Assembly: GCA_030374805.1 (NCBI GenBank)
Contig: JARGSG010000111.1
Span: 1 to 64,000 of the forward strand
DNA length: 64,000 nucleotides
Origin: Gracilaria gracilis
Taxonomy: Eukaryota; Rhodophyta; Florideophyceae; Gracilariales; Gracilariaceae
Direction of reading: 5' to 3'
In this document: positions 13,106 to 24,628 of the stretch, piece by piece
How positions within the stretch are numbered: the stretch's first letter is position 1
Layout of the letters: every line of letters starts with the position of its first letter
The notes under the pieces: model-generated
Seen by the model: the letters and a program-made list of their open reading frames with translations, nothing else
The model's database searches: none
Told to the model about the DNA's origin: nothing
Translations under genes and position numbers: made by a program

Positions 13106-16036
13106 TCAACACCCATTCTCTGGAAAACAGGTATATCTGTATGCAGCTACCTCAAAAAACCTTACGGACCGTCTTTCCTGAACAGAATAAGGGATATCAA
13201 AGATACGACAATCCGGAGAATGACGCTGCCGCAAATCGTATGGATCTGGTACTATCATTATTGGCTGTACAATATCGCAAACGAGAATGCATTCCAGTTC
13301 TACATCATTAGAACCGATAAGATACTGCATCCTTGTATTGCCATATATTTGGGCAACGTTAACATTTCTTAGTTCAGGTTCCGTCTTGACAAGTTTTCTT
13401 ATCACCGCCAACCGGATTTCAGGATGTGCAGGAATGTCGAACAACCCCTGAATTATCATGATTCGCTCTCCACTATTGCTTCGATATCTGACACAATCGT
13501 GGCGAGCGTATCCACGAACATTATCCCCCGCGGTAAGAAAAGGGTTCACATTTGAAGCTCCTACACCACTCCACCATTTATACTGGAGTGTTATTCTCAT
13601 TTCATATCTCCGCCGAAGAAAATGAACACCATTGATGTCACACACCGTGCATGACAAAATAGCTTCGGCCTCTTCCGCAGACTTGCCGTCACATATCCGG
13701 CTATTAATTTGAGCACAAACAAAGAGAGCTCGGTCACTGTGCTCATGCGCAGTCCCTGTCGAGAATCTTGAAGTGTCGTGTTCTCTAGAATCTCCAAGGA
13801 TAGGAGCTCTAGTAAGGAGAACTGGCGTGTTTGTTTCCCATGGTTGTAGTGCTGCGTCATTCAGCTCGGTGCTACATCTAGCGGAAAGCAGCCGGGGGCA
13901 ATTTGGAGACGGTGCCGGTTCGATGATTGGTAAGCCTTTTTTGTCAGCTTATGCATTGATTCATTTGCTCTGTCGCGCCTCTACGGATACAGCCAAAGCT
14001 AAGCATATGATCTTCAATGTGTCTCATCAGTCGATGCATTTTGGTGTTCACTCGTACTCCGAGTTTTTTACACAGAAGTGTTCCAAGGTTGAAGCATTGC
14101 TCCTGTAAGTTATTAATATCACCAACTGATCTATGCGAGGCTTCCAGAGGACAGTTAACGCCGAGAAGCTCTTTGTACACAGATGCCATTTGGAGAGCAG
14201 CTCGCACTAAATTGTCTTTGTCTGGCTCTCGAGATGATATGCCCATGAGAGCAAACCACAGGAAAGGACATTGCTCTCTTCGGACAATTCCAGACATTCC
14301 CGATTGTTTTTCTTTGGAACTCACAACAAATGGAGCATTTTTTGGAATCCTTGATAATACCGAAACATCTAACATACGCTGGTTTGCAATGGAAACCGCC
14401 CGAGTAGTGGAGTAGAGACATTTTCGGTCCTGGTCAAGTAACTCACCTGCAATGTCAGCGATTAATCGGTATATTCCGAGGTCCAGATTGTGCAAGGTGT
14501 CGAAGGCAACAATTTCGTAGAGCAAAAACGGAGATGTACCCAGGCCATAGAATGCAGCCAAAGCGGGGGATATTCATGAGCGCTCATTCGTGATAGGTAC
14601 TTGCGAGCGATCTCGAGATTCTTTCTCTCCCTCGTAAGAAGCTTTCGTGTTGGGACCGCGTTTGGAAGCCTATTTTTTGCATTTAGCAACTGGAATGCTA
14701 CCGTTTCGGAAACATCTGTTCTGCTTGCTCCTGCTCGAGATTGTTGAACATGGCTAGGGTCAGGACCTTCATCACATTCATGAGCTTTGAAAGGCATAGC
14801 ACAGAGTGAACAGTCTCGAAAACTGTTGGCGTCTTTGAGCGCAAGAAAAACCCGTTCTTGGGGTTGGTCTGCAACTATCATTGTCAATCTGGGGATAAAC
14901 ACTGTCCCAAGAACAGCCACTCCAGCCTTTGAAGCTTCAATAAGATCTTTGAGAGCGAGAAACAAGAATCGGTGAAAGAGTTGGAGTCTCTCTCTTCGCA
15001 ATTCTCCTTGCGATCGATCTATGCCGAATGTGTTCACACAAGGGACAATACCCACATCATACCATTCTGTGGATTTTGCTCTTAGGTTACTGAACCGGAC
15101 CCTCATGGTATTGGCACTTTGTGAGCCAGAGTTCAACAAAACCGTTCCATCGCAATAGAGGTCTATACTCAGAACGACGATGTTTTCTCTAACCTCTTTT
15201 GAAAACCTTTCCAGAATGAACGAGTCCCATTGTGCTGAGAAAACTCTTTCTCTTCCGTTACTCTGTACCGCAAAGTGCTGTACACCTGAACCACCCCCGA
15301 CTGACTTCAATTCCTCCAACAGGAGTTTTAGAGTGGAACGAAAAACTCCCGTTTCGTTCTTTCCCCATGAAGTTTCAATGGAGGCAGTTCGCCAGCCATC
15401 ATTAAGAACCATCCATTTTCGAACACGATTGACATAGGAGCTGAAACTTTTGGGACTTCCGAACTGATTCGTAACGTGCCGAAGTCGTTGCGGAAGATGA
15501 TTTTCAATATCCATCACCATTTTTGCTTCGCTGGCTACCTGTCCCGAACTCATTTGATGCCCAACACAATGATCCAGCAGTATCTTACAGCATTGATGGC
15601 TCTCTTTGAGATGTGGGGATGGTTCTGCGGATCCCATAAACACTGGATGAGAGCTGTCATTGTAAGCAGTATAGAAATCGAATACCATGTCGGAAACGGT
15701 TTTGGCGCCATTCAAGTCATCTGTGGAATTGTCCGCAGAGGTTTCAACAGGGTTATCATTGTAAGGTTCATATTGAATCTCATCGGTGTTGCTTGACGTA
15801 GCTGGTGGCACGTCAATGCGATAAGTACCGTCAGTTTGAAGCGTTCGGCCAGAATTGGAAGCAAAGCTGTTAATTCTTCGACGGATTGGGTGAGACCACT
15901 TCAGGTGGCGATGCAGATTAACTAGAACGGGGAAAATACGGTTGCAAATCCTGCATTTATGCATATGAATACAGAAGTAGATGAAGGAGAAAGGTTCACG
16001 GGTACGGTGGTGCAAAGAGACTACAAAGTTGGTCAT
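13106..16036 (-). pseudogene. Plavaka/KDZ-type DDE transposase, broken
   Basis: A cut-and-paste DNA transposase. The first part (16036-14462, 524 residues; a later ATG at 15964 gives a compact start) has a C2H2 finger at residues 28-49 (C-x2-C-x12-H-x4-H). It then has the motif DLYCDGT at about 292-298, which fits the first catalytic Asp region of Tnp2/Plavaka proteins (SDGT), and later a Cys-rich DCSLCAMPFKAHEC segment. The next part (14561-13944) continues in another frame with FDTLHNLDLGIY, the equivalent of the family's D-x-LH...G motif. A third part (13657-13106, open further upstream) looks like the C-terminal domain. The first break coincides with a five-G tract on the plus strand (14565-14569); one extra base there would restore the frame. 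The family assignment comes from motif recall; the terminal repeats were not located. Confidence 0.7.
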
Positions 16037-16040
16037 GAAA

Positions 16041-16060
16041 CGTCGGTACGAGTACCGACG
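16041..16060. repeat. 20-bp palindrome at transposase 5' end
   Basis: CGTCGGTAC, GA, GTACCGACG: two 9-bp exact arms around a 2-base centre, immediately upstream of the transposase frame. It may be a regulatory or transposase-binding site. Confidence 0.6.
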
Positions 16061-16464
16061 ACAAGTTTCGGTTCGACGTCCGAAAATGAAGCAACTAAGC
16101 GTTTTTGTCTTTCGATCGAGTTATGGAACGAAAGCGTTTACTCACCGCATGTATTTGGGTTCACACAATGTTTCAGGTTTCACTCTTTCTCCGGCAGGGG
16201 TTTCAAGTGCGGTTTTTCTACATCGTGCACCAAAACCATGAGAATACCAGGCGCAGCCCATTCTAGAGTACGAAGCGGGATTTCCAAGCCCCGAGGAAGA
16301 GTCAATCGACGAACTATGGTCACAGTAGGCCGAAAAGATATCCATGTGGAGAATTCGAGCCAGGCGGGACCTGCACCTCTGCCACGACTGCAACAACTTT
16401 CCCCTCACGTTGTTCAATCTACTACACCGAGGCAAACAAATGTTGGAGCACAGGAAGCTCCGCC

Positions 16465-17845
16465 GTGCGAAGCACCCTCGCTTCCACGGGCTTCAGACCC
16501 ACTTCTGTGCCAAGAAGCCCGAGGGTTGACAATGCAAGACCTCCTACAATCCGATGCACACCGCCTCGGAAAGCATTGTCTGAGGGCATAAACAAAATGG
16601 TTTCGGAATCAAAGCGTGTATTTGAAGCTTTGTCGGGAGGACTGAAAATGGTATGCGATACTATTTCGACCTCAAACAATGAGGTGTGCAATACGTTGAA
16701 TGCCTTCCGAACAGAAGTACAGAGAAGCACAGAAGAGATGGTGAAGGAGCTTAGAAGTAGTAGAGAGACAATGGCTATGGCAATGGACAACAAAGAAGCT
16801 TCGGGAGACGCAATAGATGACAATCAAATGATGATAGAGGTACGATTTTCTTACAATGTTTGAAACCACTCAGTGACTAACATCTTCTCATGGGCATTTT
16901 ATATATCGTAGAAAGCCGATTTGCTTCATGTACGTTTATCATATATTTGCGTTGCAATGTGCTGTAGAGTACTCACTATCTCAACAGGAATATTGTCGCT
17001 TCATGTGCTGTCAGGAGTTTTTACGTCCAGATCGAGGGGAACACTTGTTTAATATTTCAATGGATCTTGAGAACCCTTCTTCTACAGTTAATGATAAGGA
17101 ATGTTCATGGTTATGGAAGGGAGCAGGCTTCTTTTGCAACGGAGAGAACATAGAGGAATTTCCAAATAAGAACATAACGCTTGCTAAGCGGAAAGGAGAG
17201 ACTGTGACTACAATCTCTGCATATGCATCTCGTGCGCAGAGTCGGGCTCATGAAAGCATACAAAGTTGATGGTGGGTTCTCCATACTTTTAATTGCCTTG
17301 CCTGCTCTTTCTAACCTTTTCACAGTTTTCGTCTTTCTGTAACGCGACGCCGGTACATTGCCCACTGAACCCGAGATCTAAAGCTTCAGCACAGGTGAAG
17401 AGGGAATTCTCGCTAAAGCTTCTTCAAACAGGTGAGCATAGAATGAAGAAGGAATTTCAAGACGCTTGGGGATCTGCTTGCGTATCAGGTGTGACAGAGG
17501 CCATCGCAACTGGTAAATCAGCTAAAAACAATCTTAAAAATCATGCTATTTATGGAAGTTTGGAAGAAATACCTGCTGAAATACTTGAGGTGGATCCAGT
17601 TCAAATGAAAATCTACAGTTTGGGATTTGTATCGGTTAAGGTTTGTTGAGTAACATACTATTTTTGAGGCGACCTTTGAGTTCTAACACACACATGTATA
17701 TATTCTAACGATCACAGGTATCAAGGCTATACAAAAGGTTTGTGGTGTCAAATATGGGGGAATGAATAGATCACATGCGCCAGTATGGGCAAAAGAAGTA
17801 CTGGAGCTGAACGAGCTTATAAGTGAAGGACGAACAAGTACATAA
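16465..17845 (+). CDS. Possible multi-exon gene divergent from transposase
   Basis: Three coding-like stretches are separated by plausible introns. The first (from about 16465) is Ser/Thr/Glu-rich with a helical region and stops being protein-like at a GTACGA donor near 16838. The second (about 16966-17269) encodes EYSLSQQEYCRFMCCQEFL and a Trp/Cys-containing segment. The third (about 17340-17640) ends near GTTTGTTGAG. A last stretch after the acceptor ATCACAG (about 17718) can read GIKAIQKVCGVKYGGMN to a TAA at 17843-17845, if the incoming phase is 1. Exact splice phases could not be settled. No domain is recognised. It lies head-to-head with the transposase, as accessory genes of CACTA-like elements may do, but that role is inference. 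Confidence 0.35.
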
Positions 17846-18889
17846 AATGTATTGGAAGAACCGGGGCATTTATTTCCTAGCATTTTGGGTTCGGTTAATG
17901 TGTGCAGCGTACTAAGTGTTACCGAAAAGGCAAACCTAGCCTCACTGCAAATGATATGAAAGAGGATTTGAAACGGTTGTCAAGTGTTTTCCGAAGCTTC
18001 GAATCTGTCGAAATGCATCGGTTGAAATAGTGATTGCGTGAAGTCGTATCTGTTGTGCGAAAGTGAATGGAACTATAAGATTTCTACCTTTTCTATACAG
18101 CATTTTTGTTCATCTTCAAGTTACAAATATGTACTATTCAACCAGGTTAACGTTGTGGTGTTTTGTGCCAGTTGAAGATGGTTAGTTTTGCAAAAGTTGT
18201 ATTGTAGGTTCACAGTGTAAACTACTCATGAATGAAAATTGAAGCTTTTACCGTGTCCATAGAATGAAATAGAGGCTTACTTTGGCACGGTGACGAAGTC
18301 ATGTGCAGCTACGAGCCATATACACAGATAATCGTCGCATATCAAAGAGCTGTATCGTCGTCAGGTTCAGTTGTAGCCAACGGTTTACGTGCCCAAGAAA
18401 GGTGCGCCATGGTGCCTGAAAGATTACAGTGTAATGTACCTACTAGATTACAATGCAGTGACTACGGAGTGACGAGGGACAAATCACTTGCACCTGATGA
18501 TACTGGTGTAAATAGGAGGTTTGAGCACCAAATGGACTAGTGGCTCCGCGTCTTTCTTTTTGGCCTCCCGAACTACAGCACGTTGCTGAATGGCATCCAA
18601 CAAGCGTCGGACTCCAAATGTGCTCCTGCGGTTGTGATGATTCGCACATGCCATTCTTTCTCAATGAGTACGTCTCGAAGCAAGATATGGTGTCGCCTTG
18701 TAGAGCACTCCAATCTCTTCTTCGCCTTGACGGGACTAACTCGTCTGCCACTCGTTTCTAGCATATATTTCTGACCTGGCGCCAGATTGGGCTTTAGTAA
18801 CTCCATGTCGCACACATTCGTCTTGTGAAATCCCGAGCGTATGTTTATGGCGGTGTGCGAACTAGAGTACGCGTTGCTGATGCACTGGC
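17846..18889. other. No recognisable gene
   Basis: Only short overlapping frames on both strands around 18300-18890, none with a motif. This probably includes the 3' flank of the pogo-like element. Confidence 0.45.
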
Positions 18890-20115
18890 CCATATAAAAA
18901 AGGGTTGAGCTTCAATTTCTCTCGCGCTGACTTTTTAAGCTCATTCTGAACATGGGACTTTTACAAACCAAAAACGCTAACATCCAAAGGTTGAGTTATG
19001 TGGGATATATGCGCAGGCAGAGTGATGACTATGAAATTGTTCTCGTTGAACAGCTTCAAAGAATTATACTTCACATGGGAGCCGTACCCATCTAGCAGGA
19101 GGAGCAACCGCTGGCCGTTCGGTCACAGAGACTCGGTTTCCTCGACGAGCCCTTTGGCAAATTGAAACACAGTTTCTCTGTCCGCACCCAGTGGGTTTTG
19201 ATGGAAAAGCTAACATGGACAAAATAAGGATTGAAAATATTGGACTTCACCTCGAAATCGGTAAGATTGCGCGAGATTTCCCGGAAAGATAATTGCTAGT
19301 TTTTACAGAGTTACATCCGCAGCACCAAAAAAAATTACTGTCATTATGTCAAGTGCTGTTTTTGTGGATAGAGCTTTCTGAATTAACCTTGCTCCAACTG
19401 CCCCAACACCCTTGCGGAGGCTTCGGCCTTTCATTTAGTCATCGAAAGCTCCGGGTTGATCTATATTGAATACATACCGAAGAGATTTGATATTGTAGCG
19501 TATAAGCGCCGCATCCACCCTAGCGATGTGCTCGGTTAGATTTTCAAAAGTGACAGCCTTCACCCGTTTGTCTTCCATGAGATGAACATGTTGTACTTGA
19601 ATGTGGTTACGCCGAGGAAACGCAGTTACTTAGTTGTTAGATGGACGGTTATGGTTGAACCTGACTTAGGGTTGCTGTGATGGGGGTAATAATGACACGT
19701 AATTTTGCACTAAATCTTACATGCATTAACTGAGTAGAGGCGTGTTGTCGTCGGCGTAATAAAGAACCATTTTCGACATGGTTTTCTCTTCTGCTGCCAT
19801 TAATGCAGTAGGTTCGACTTTTGGAGTGAGTTGCAGGTGAATATCTGTGGGGACAACTGCCTTTGAAGCTGGATATTGTCGATTCCATAAAGTATATGTA
19901 CGACGGAAAACACCTACACTGACGGAGTGATTGCTTGATAAAAAAATGCCATGAAGTTTGGTTCGTAAAACGCTCGTAAACCGCTGTTTGCAAAATCGCG
20001 TATCGTGATTACATTTTTGTTCGATGTAACGGTTTTCATCGCTTCGTCCGATTCCGATGACGCACGGGGTTGAAATATTTATGGTTTGAAAGCCAAAAAG
20101 CGCATGCTTCTTCAA
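18890..20115 (-). pseudogene. Pogo/Tigger-like (DDE_1) transposase relic
   Basis: On the minus strand the order of motifs matches pogo/Tigger transposases. An N-terminal region (20115-19733) ends in VLYYADDNTPLL. Next comes FNIDQPGAF (about 19447-19473), equivalent to the first catalytic Asp block. Then come MTVIFFGAADVTL and LAIIFPGN (about 19285-19345), RLLLLLDGYGSHVKYN with the second catalytic Asp (about 19068-19112), and ITLPAHISHITQPLDVSVFG (about 18968-19027), the family's PAHTTHxxQPLDV-like block. In-frame stops (after the first block and within VTL*KLAI) and frame changes show it is dead. The function would have been cut-and-paste transposition into TA. No terminal repeats were identified. 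Confidence 0.8.
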
Positions 20116-21032
20116 AATGGCTTTACATGTCTAACGTAATACTTGTTAGGGCGATAAACGAGATAGAATGCGTAGTATTTATCTTTTACAATACTCTAGT
20201 GCAAAAATGTTGAAACTGGTTGAGGGAGAACTTTGCCGATTTTAGGATACCTGCCGATTTAAGAGTTGAACAGATACATTGCATTAAAATTTTAGGCAGT
20301 TTCTAGTTACGCTTAGGGCCGTTCCATTACTTTTTTCTTTTGTATGAAAATACCTTCTGCGAGAGTGCATTGTGGTTCATAGAACTAATGTGGTGCACTG
20401 ACGCCCTAAAGGTGCATCCAATTTTAGTAGTTGGAAATGACCGCAAAACTACCGCATAAGCACTTTGTTGACTTTGCAGCAACTTCCGCTACAATGCCTT
20501 TAGAATTAAAAGCCACAAAAACGCTCCCTAGTCTTCAAATTAGGTACAAGAACCGTCATACCACGTAAGCCTCCCAACGTCAATTATTCCATAATACCTT
20601 GTTTAACGCAGTGCACTTCGCCGTCAAAACCGCTCATCTTTAGAAGAACCGTCGCTTGTATCATTCGGTGCACCGCAGGCTAGGTTCAAAGCCTTCAAAC
20701 GACATTCGCATGGGCTGCGCTCGAAGAATAACTCTCCATGGGTAAAAACGTAAAGCTGGCTGAAGGAGAAACCCGTCAAAACCGAGTCCGCCTTTTATTG
20801 TTTTTAAAGGACAAACAGTCATACCATGCGATTGACAAAGCTACCGCACTTTTCATGGAGACAATCTGAATGCTTAAAAAAACTAAGTCGCCTGCGAGAT
20901 GGAGGGCGCTGTAGACGAAACCAAGCAAAAAGTGACTCCGCCCACGAGCGGCGAAATAAGCAAGACGGCGGACACGAAGCTGGGCGGGGTGGTCATCAGC
21001 AAGAACGGCACTCGCTTCGGAGCAATGTGGGC
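20116..21032. other. Intergenic; GC-rich coding-like end at 20826-21037
   Basis: Positions 20116-20825 show nothing recognisable. From 20826 the composition becomes GC-richer. Two overlapping plus-strand frames run into the copia insertion point: one from ATG 20826, and one from ATG 20899 (MEGAVDETKQKV). The first continues in frame on the far side of the copia element at 35062-35245, so the element probably landed in, or close to, an exon. No domain is recognisable. Confidence 0.35.
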
Positions 21033-21037
21033 GCCTT
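21033..21037. repeat. Copia target-site duplication, left (GCCTT)
   Basis: GCCTT directly abuts the TG end of the left LTR and is repeated at 35057-35061 after the right LTR. Confidence 0.9.
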
Positions 21038-21575
21038 TGTCGAAGCTCAGCGAATGAATCACACTACACTGCACAACGTGTGGTGTAGTCGGTCTAGACG
21101 GATCTGTAGAGTGCGGTCCCCTGTTGGACTGCAATACCAAAGAACAATCCCTCACAGAGTAAGTAAAAACTGCGGTCGACTGTTTGACTGTGTTCTGTTC
21201 TTCTTTGTCGATTCTGCGGTTTTAAAAGACGTTGATGTAGACGCATACGCGATGTGATGCGTTACGTGGTCGTTGACTTTCTACGTGCAGTTGCGGGACA
21301 AGTAGCGTAGTTGCTCGGGCAATAGTTTTTATTCAATCCTTCGTCTGATAGTTAGCTCTTCCTATCTGGAAGCCGCTGAGCTATCACGCTTACTTAAGTC
21401 TACAACTCACTTGACATATGCAGCGTGTGATAGCCACCTACACATAAAAGGGCATATGCGTATGCCTGTAGATCATAAGTACAACAAGAATTATCTTCAA
21501 GTCATTCCACCTTGTTCTGTACCCATACACATACTCACACTCTTATTCCACTCGTATCCCTGCGAATACTGTACA
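21038..21575 (-). repeat. Copia 3' LTR
   Basis: 538 bp, starting TGTCGAAGC and ending CTGTACA on the plus strand, matching 34511-35056 with scattered substitutions. Because the element lies on the minus strand, this copy is the 3' LTR. It is preceded (in element orientation) by a purine-rich tract at 21576-21594. Confidence 0.95.
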
Positions 21576-21594
21576 CTCCCAGATTTTCCTTTTT
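21576..21594 (-). promoter_or_regulatory. Copia polypurine tract
   Basis: On the minus strand AAAAAGGAAAATCTGGGAG lies immediately before the 3' LTR, where a plus-strand primer polypurine tract is expected. It is interrupted by TCT, so it is imperfect. Confidence 0.6.
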
Positions 21595-21614
21595 GAAATG
21601 TTTCAAACTCGATA

Positions 21615-23240
21615 TTAATCACGCATTTGAGTGCCTTCCACCCAACCAGACGGTTGCAGATCAAGACGATTGGTAGTCATCAACTTCCATAGAGGATATT
21701 TTTCTCCAACAAGAGCTTTGGTTAGTCCATCACCGACAGTTTGATCTCCTGGTAGCCATGCTAGGTAGCGCAATTCACCGCGTTGGTGGCTCTCTTTCAG
21801 TGCAGAGACGTCAATCTGAATCCTCTTTTCAAGAGTGGGTGCGTTCTTGGCCACCACATTAAAAACTGTGCGGGAATCCACGTAGCCATCTATTCCAACT
21901 TCCTTGCCTAGTATTTCCTCGTTCATATGTTTTGCGACAAATGCTTGATCAAATCCATACACTAGTGCGTGCACCTCGGCTGCCATGACAGAACGGGCAA
22001 CTCTTTTGCATTTCGAACTTCCCTAATGAATGATATTTGCTCGATGGTTATCATCCGAAAGAACCAAGACATATCCAAGCTGGGATTTCATCTTTACCGC
22101 ATTTGCGAATGAGGCATCAGTAAACAAGACGATCTGCAATGTGTCAATATCTAGTGGGACGTACATCAATCCCACATCTGCAGTTTGATGGCACCTATCC
22201 ACAATCTTCCTCATTCTTTTGAAGGGGACAGGCTGTGGCTCATTCACGAAACTAGCAAGCAGTTAAACAGATGCAGAGAGGTCTGGACGAGTACAGCATG
22301 CAATATACTGTGCTTGCGCACGTACACTCACGAATTCCGCTTGAGTTTCGGGATGCATTAGGGATCGCAGCTTCTTGTCTTGCGTTATCTACATGCGTCC
22401 TCCACTTTTCCTGTGAATTCTGATGCCATTGAAATCAGCTGCATCTCCGTCTGCTAAGCATTTTTGAGGTTTAGATTGAAACTGTTTTGAATTCTTTTCC
22501 TCATCTGCAAGAAATTTCTCCTTTCCATATCCGAAAGAATCGTCCACCTGCAAAATAGTAACACCATCAAGTTCATTTTCAGATCTACGATATAAGACAC
22601 AAGTGTCGGCTAGAGATGCTTCCATATTCAATTTCTCCCTGTGATGTGTATGGTAAGTCAGAAACCAGTGTAACCAACTTTCAGGTATGCCGTACAGGGG
22701 TTTAACGACACGAAGTACCTTTCCCGGCTCTAGTTTCATCTCAGGGGGAGGCCTTAGATAGAATCTTTGTTCTATCATAGACTCAGACTGGATATAAACT
22801 TGAGATGTATCCCGTACGTATGGATTGTGGACTGGAAAAATTGCAGAGAGTGCTATTGCAATTCGTTGGCCCAATCGACTCACTGTCGGAGACTTAGTAG
22901 CAATATCCAATGCTCCGCGGTCCATGTAGTTCTGTGCAACCAGTCTCGATTTCTTCCTCTCTTTGTCATCAACAGACTTCACCAAATCTACCCACTTAGA
23001 TCCATAAATTCTAGTTCCCTTAGGGATTCCAGCAATATCAACAATTCTGAATGTTCCACGATCCTTCAGACCACTGAGTTCTTTCATTCTGGACTCTTGA
23101 AATATATGCTGTGTATTCTCAACATCTTCTTTCTCACAAAGAACATCGACTACCATCCCTTGTGCGCCAATTCGTAGATCAGCTTGAGATGTAATCGAAG
23201 AGCCATTTTCCAAATATGAACCCGTCTTCGGCTTTACCAC
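21615..23240 (-). pseudogene. Copia reverse transcriptase-RNase H, with stops
   Basis: The RT copies element RNA into DNA and RNase H removes the RNA. The 23240-22389 part shows the RVT_2-type core: GSKWVDLVK, RLVAQNYMDRGALD, VVKPLYGIPES and the catalytic VDD block (ILQVDDSFGYG). The frame then continues through CCTRPDLSASV to RNase H with VLFTDASFAN (Asp), AAEVHALVYGFD (Glu), VDSRTVFNVV (Asp) and the late copia block LAWLPGDQTVGDGLTKAL. Stops in this one frame lie at 22389-22391 (TAG), 22263-22265 (TAA) and 22023-22025 (TAG). It joins the integrase upstream only across a frameshift between 23456 and 23240. Confidence 0.92.
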
Positions 23241-23455
23241 ACTTGACCTAAAAATACAACGTCCATGCGGAAGTTGGACAACGACAGCCTCGTCATCAAT
23301 ATGAATAAAAGGGAATGGGCCTTCCCATTTCTTGTTTGACTCCCTATATACATATACAGGGGCCCAGCTGGCAAATTGGCAAGATCTACACTGTGTTACT
23401 TCCCTTTCGGGCCGTTTTAGTGCTTCAAACCAAACGAAACTCTACGCTGAGCCTG

Positions 23456-24628
23456 TTACTTAGCGACTGCATTCATCACAGCTTCGATTGCTTTGGCACG
23501 GTTGAGCTGGGTCTCTGCAGGTGTGGGTCTCGCTGGGAGTGGAATTGCACCAAATACAAGCAAGGTCGGACATAGACCTTCAGGTCCAATCGTGTCATTC
23601 ACTGACTTGACTGCCATTTGAAGACAGTCTGCCTCTCTTTCTGTTCTTAGGAGTGAAGCATGTATCTTCAAATAGGCGACGCGTAGGGGTCCATGATATC
23701 GCTCTGCGTGATTCATAGTCGACGGTGATTCAATCGGTGCAGGTAATACCGTTATTCCGTTCGCTTCTGAAAGCTCAAGAAACTCCTTGGAGACAAAGTT
23801 GCTTCCCTGATCAATTCGTAGAAAATCAGGAGGTCCTAGATATAGACGTGACCAGCATCTAGTAAACGTTTTCCACACTTCAGATGATGTCATTCGTTTG
23901 AGGAACGCTGCCGCATTAAAGTTTGTGGCCTCATCTACTATGTGAAGCACAGGCTTCTGGTTGATGTACATAACATCAATCGCGACTATGTGATTGCACT
24001 TGAGATCATCTGTACCAACTGTGAGCTTGAATCTCCGAGAACTTGATGCATTTGTTGCACATGGAACACAAGACTTGGTTATCTCTTCAATGGATTTTTG
24101 TACACCACCACTCATCTCGCTTGGTCGGGCTCTTCTTAGCACATTTGAAAAAGCATGTACACTGGGATGTCCAAATACGCGATGCAATTTCCTCAGCTCA
24201 GCTTCAGTATACAAAGAGTAGGCAAGATCGGCACGGTTTAAATTGTGAATCAGAAAGTAGTCTCGAAAGATTCGAGGCTGACTTAGGTGTTTGTACATGA
24301 TTTCACGCTTTTGGAGGCTTCTTTCGAGTCCATTTTCGATCATGTCCTTCATGCTGAGAAGGCTGGGAATGTTCTCGGTAACGATCTGGAACGTCACATC
24401 GATGACTAAATTCAGATCCTTGAAAGGGACAGGTATTAGAGCAATACCAATGGGTTGACTCTTTCCGCCTATGCCCTTCAAGTGCCTTACGTTGCCCCGA
24501 TCAATGTTGCATGGAACTTCGAACATCTCACAGTACGCTTTGTACTGCGAATATGACATTACATAAGATTGGTTGGCGCAGGTATCAATATGGAGTCCAC
24601 GAAAAGTATTACTTTCTCCCTGGCGTAA
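23456..24628 (-). pseudogene. Copia protease-integrase segment
   Basis: It follows gag in the same frame after a TAG at 24629-24631. The start reads GLHIDTCANQSYV, an aspartic-protease-like D-T-C-A motif. GAG-pre-integrase follows with the zinc-binding residues (LHRVFGHPSVHAF and SCVPCATNA; H..H..C..C). The integrase core has VAIDVMYINQKPVLHIVDEA (first Asp), LRIDQGSNF (second Asp) and NHAERYHGPLR (Glu). The protein would cut the polyprotein and insert element DNA. The frame is open from 24628 to the stop at 23456, about 390 codons, after which the reading frame shifts. Confidence 0.9.

Noticed and set aside
21340..21400. tRNA-like GATAGCTCAGCGG...GAGC in the copia LTR (reverse strand)
   Set aside because: The D-loop would be far too long and no matching T-arm or acceptor stem follows. 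The same text occurs in both LTRs, so it is LTR sequence.
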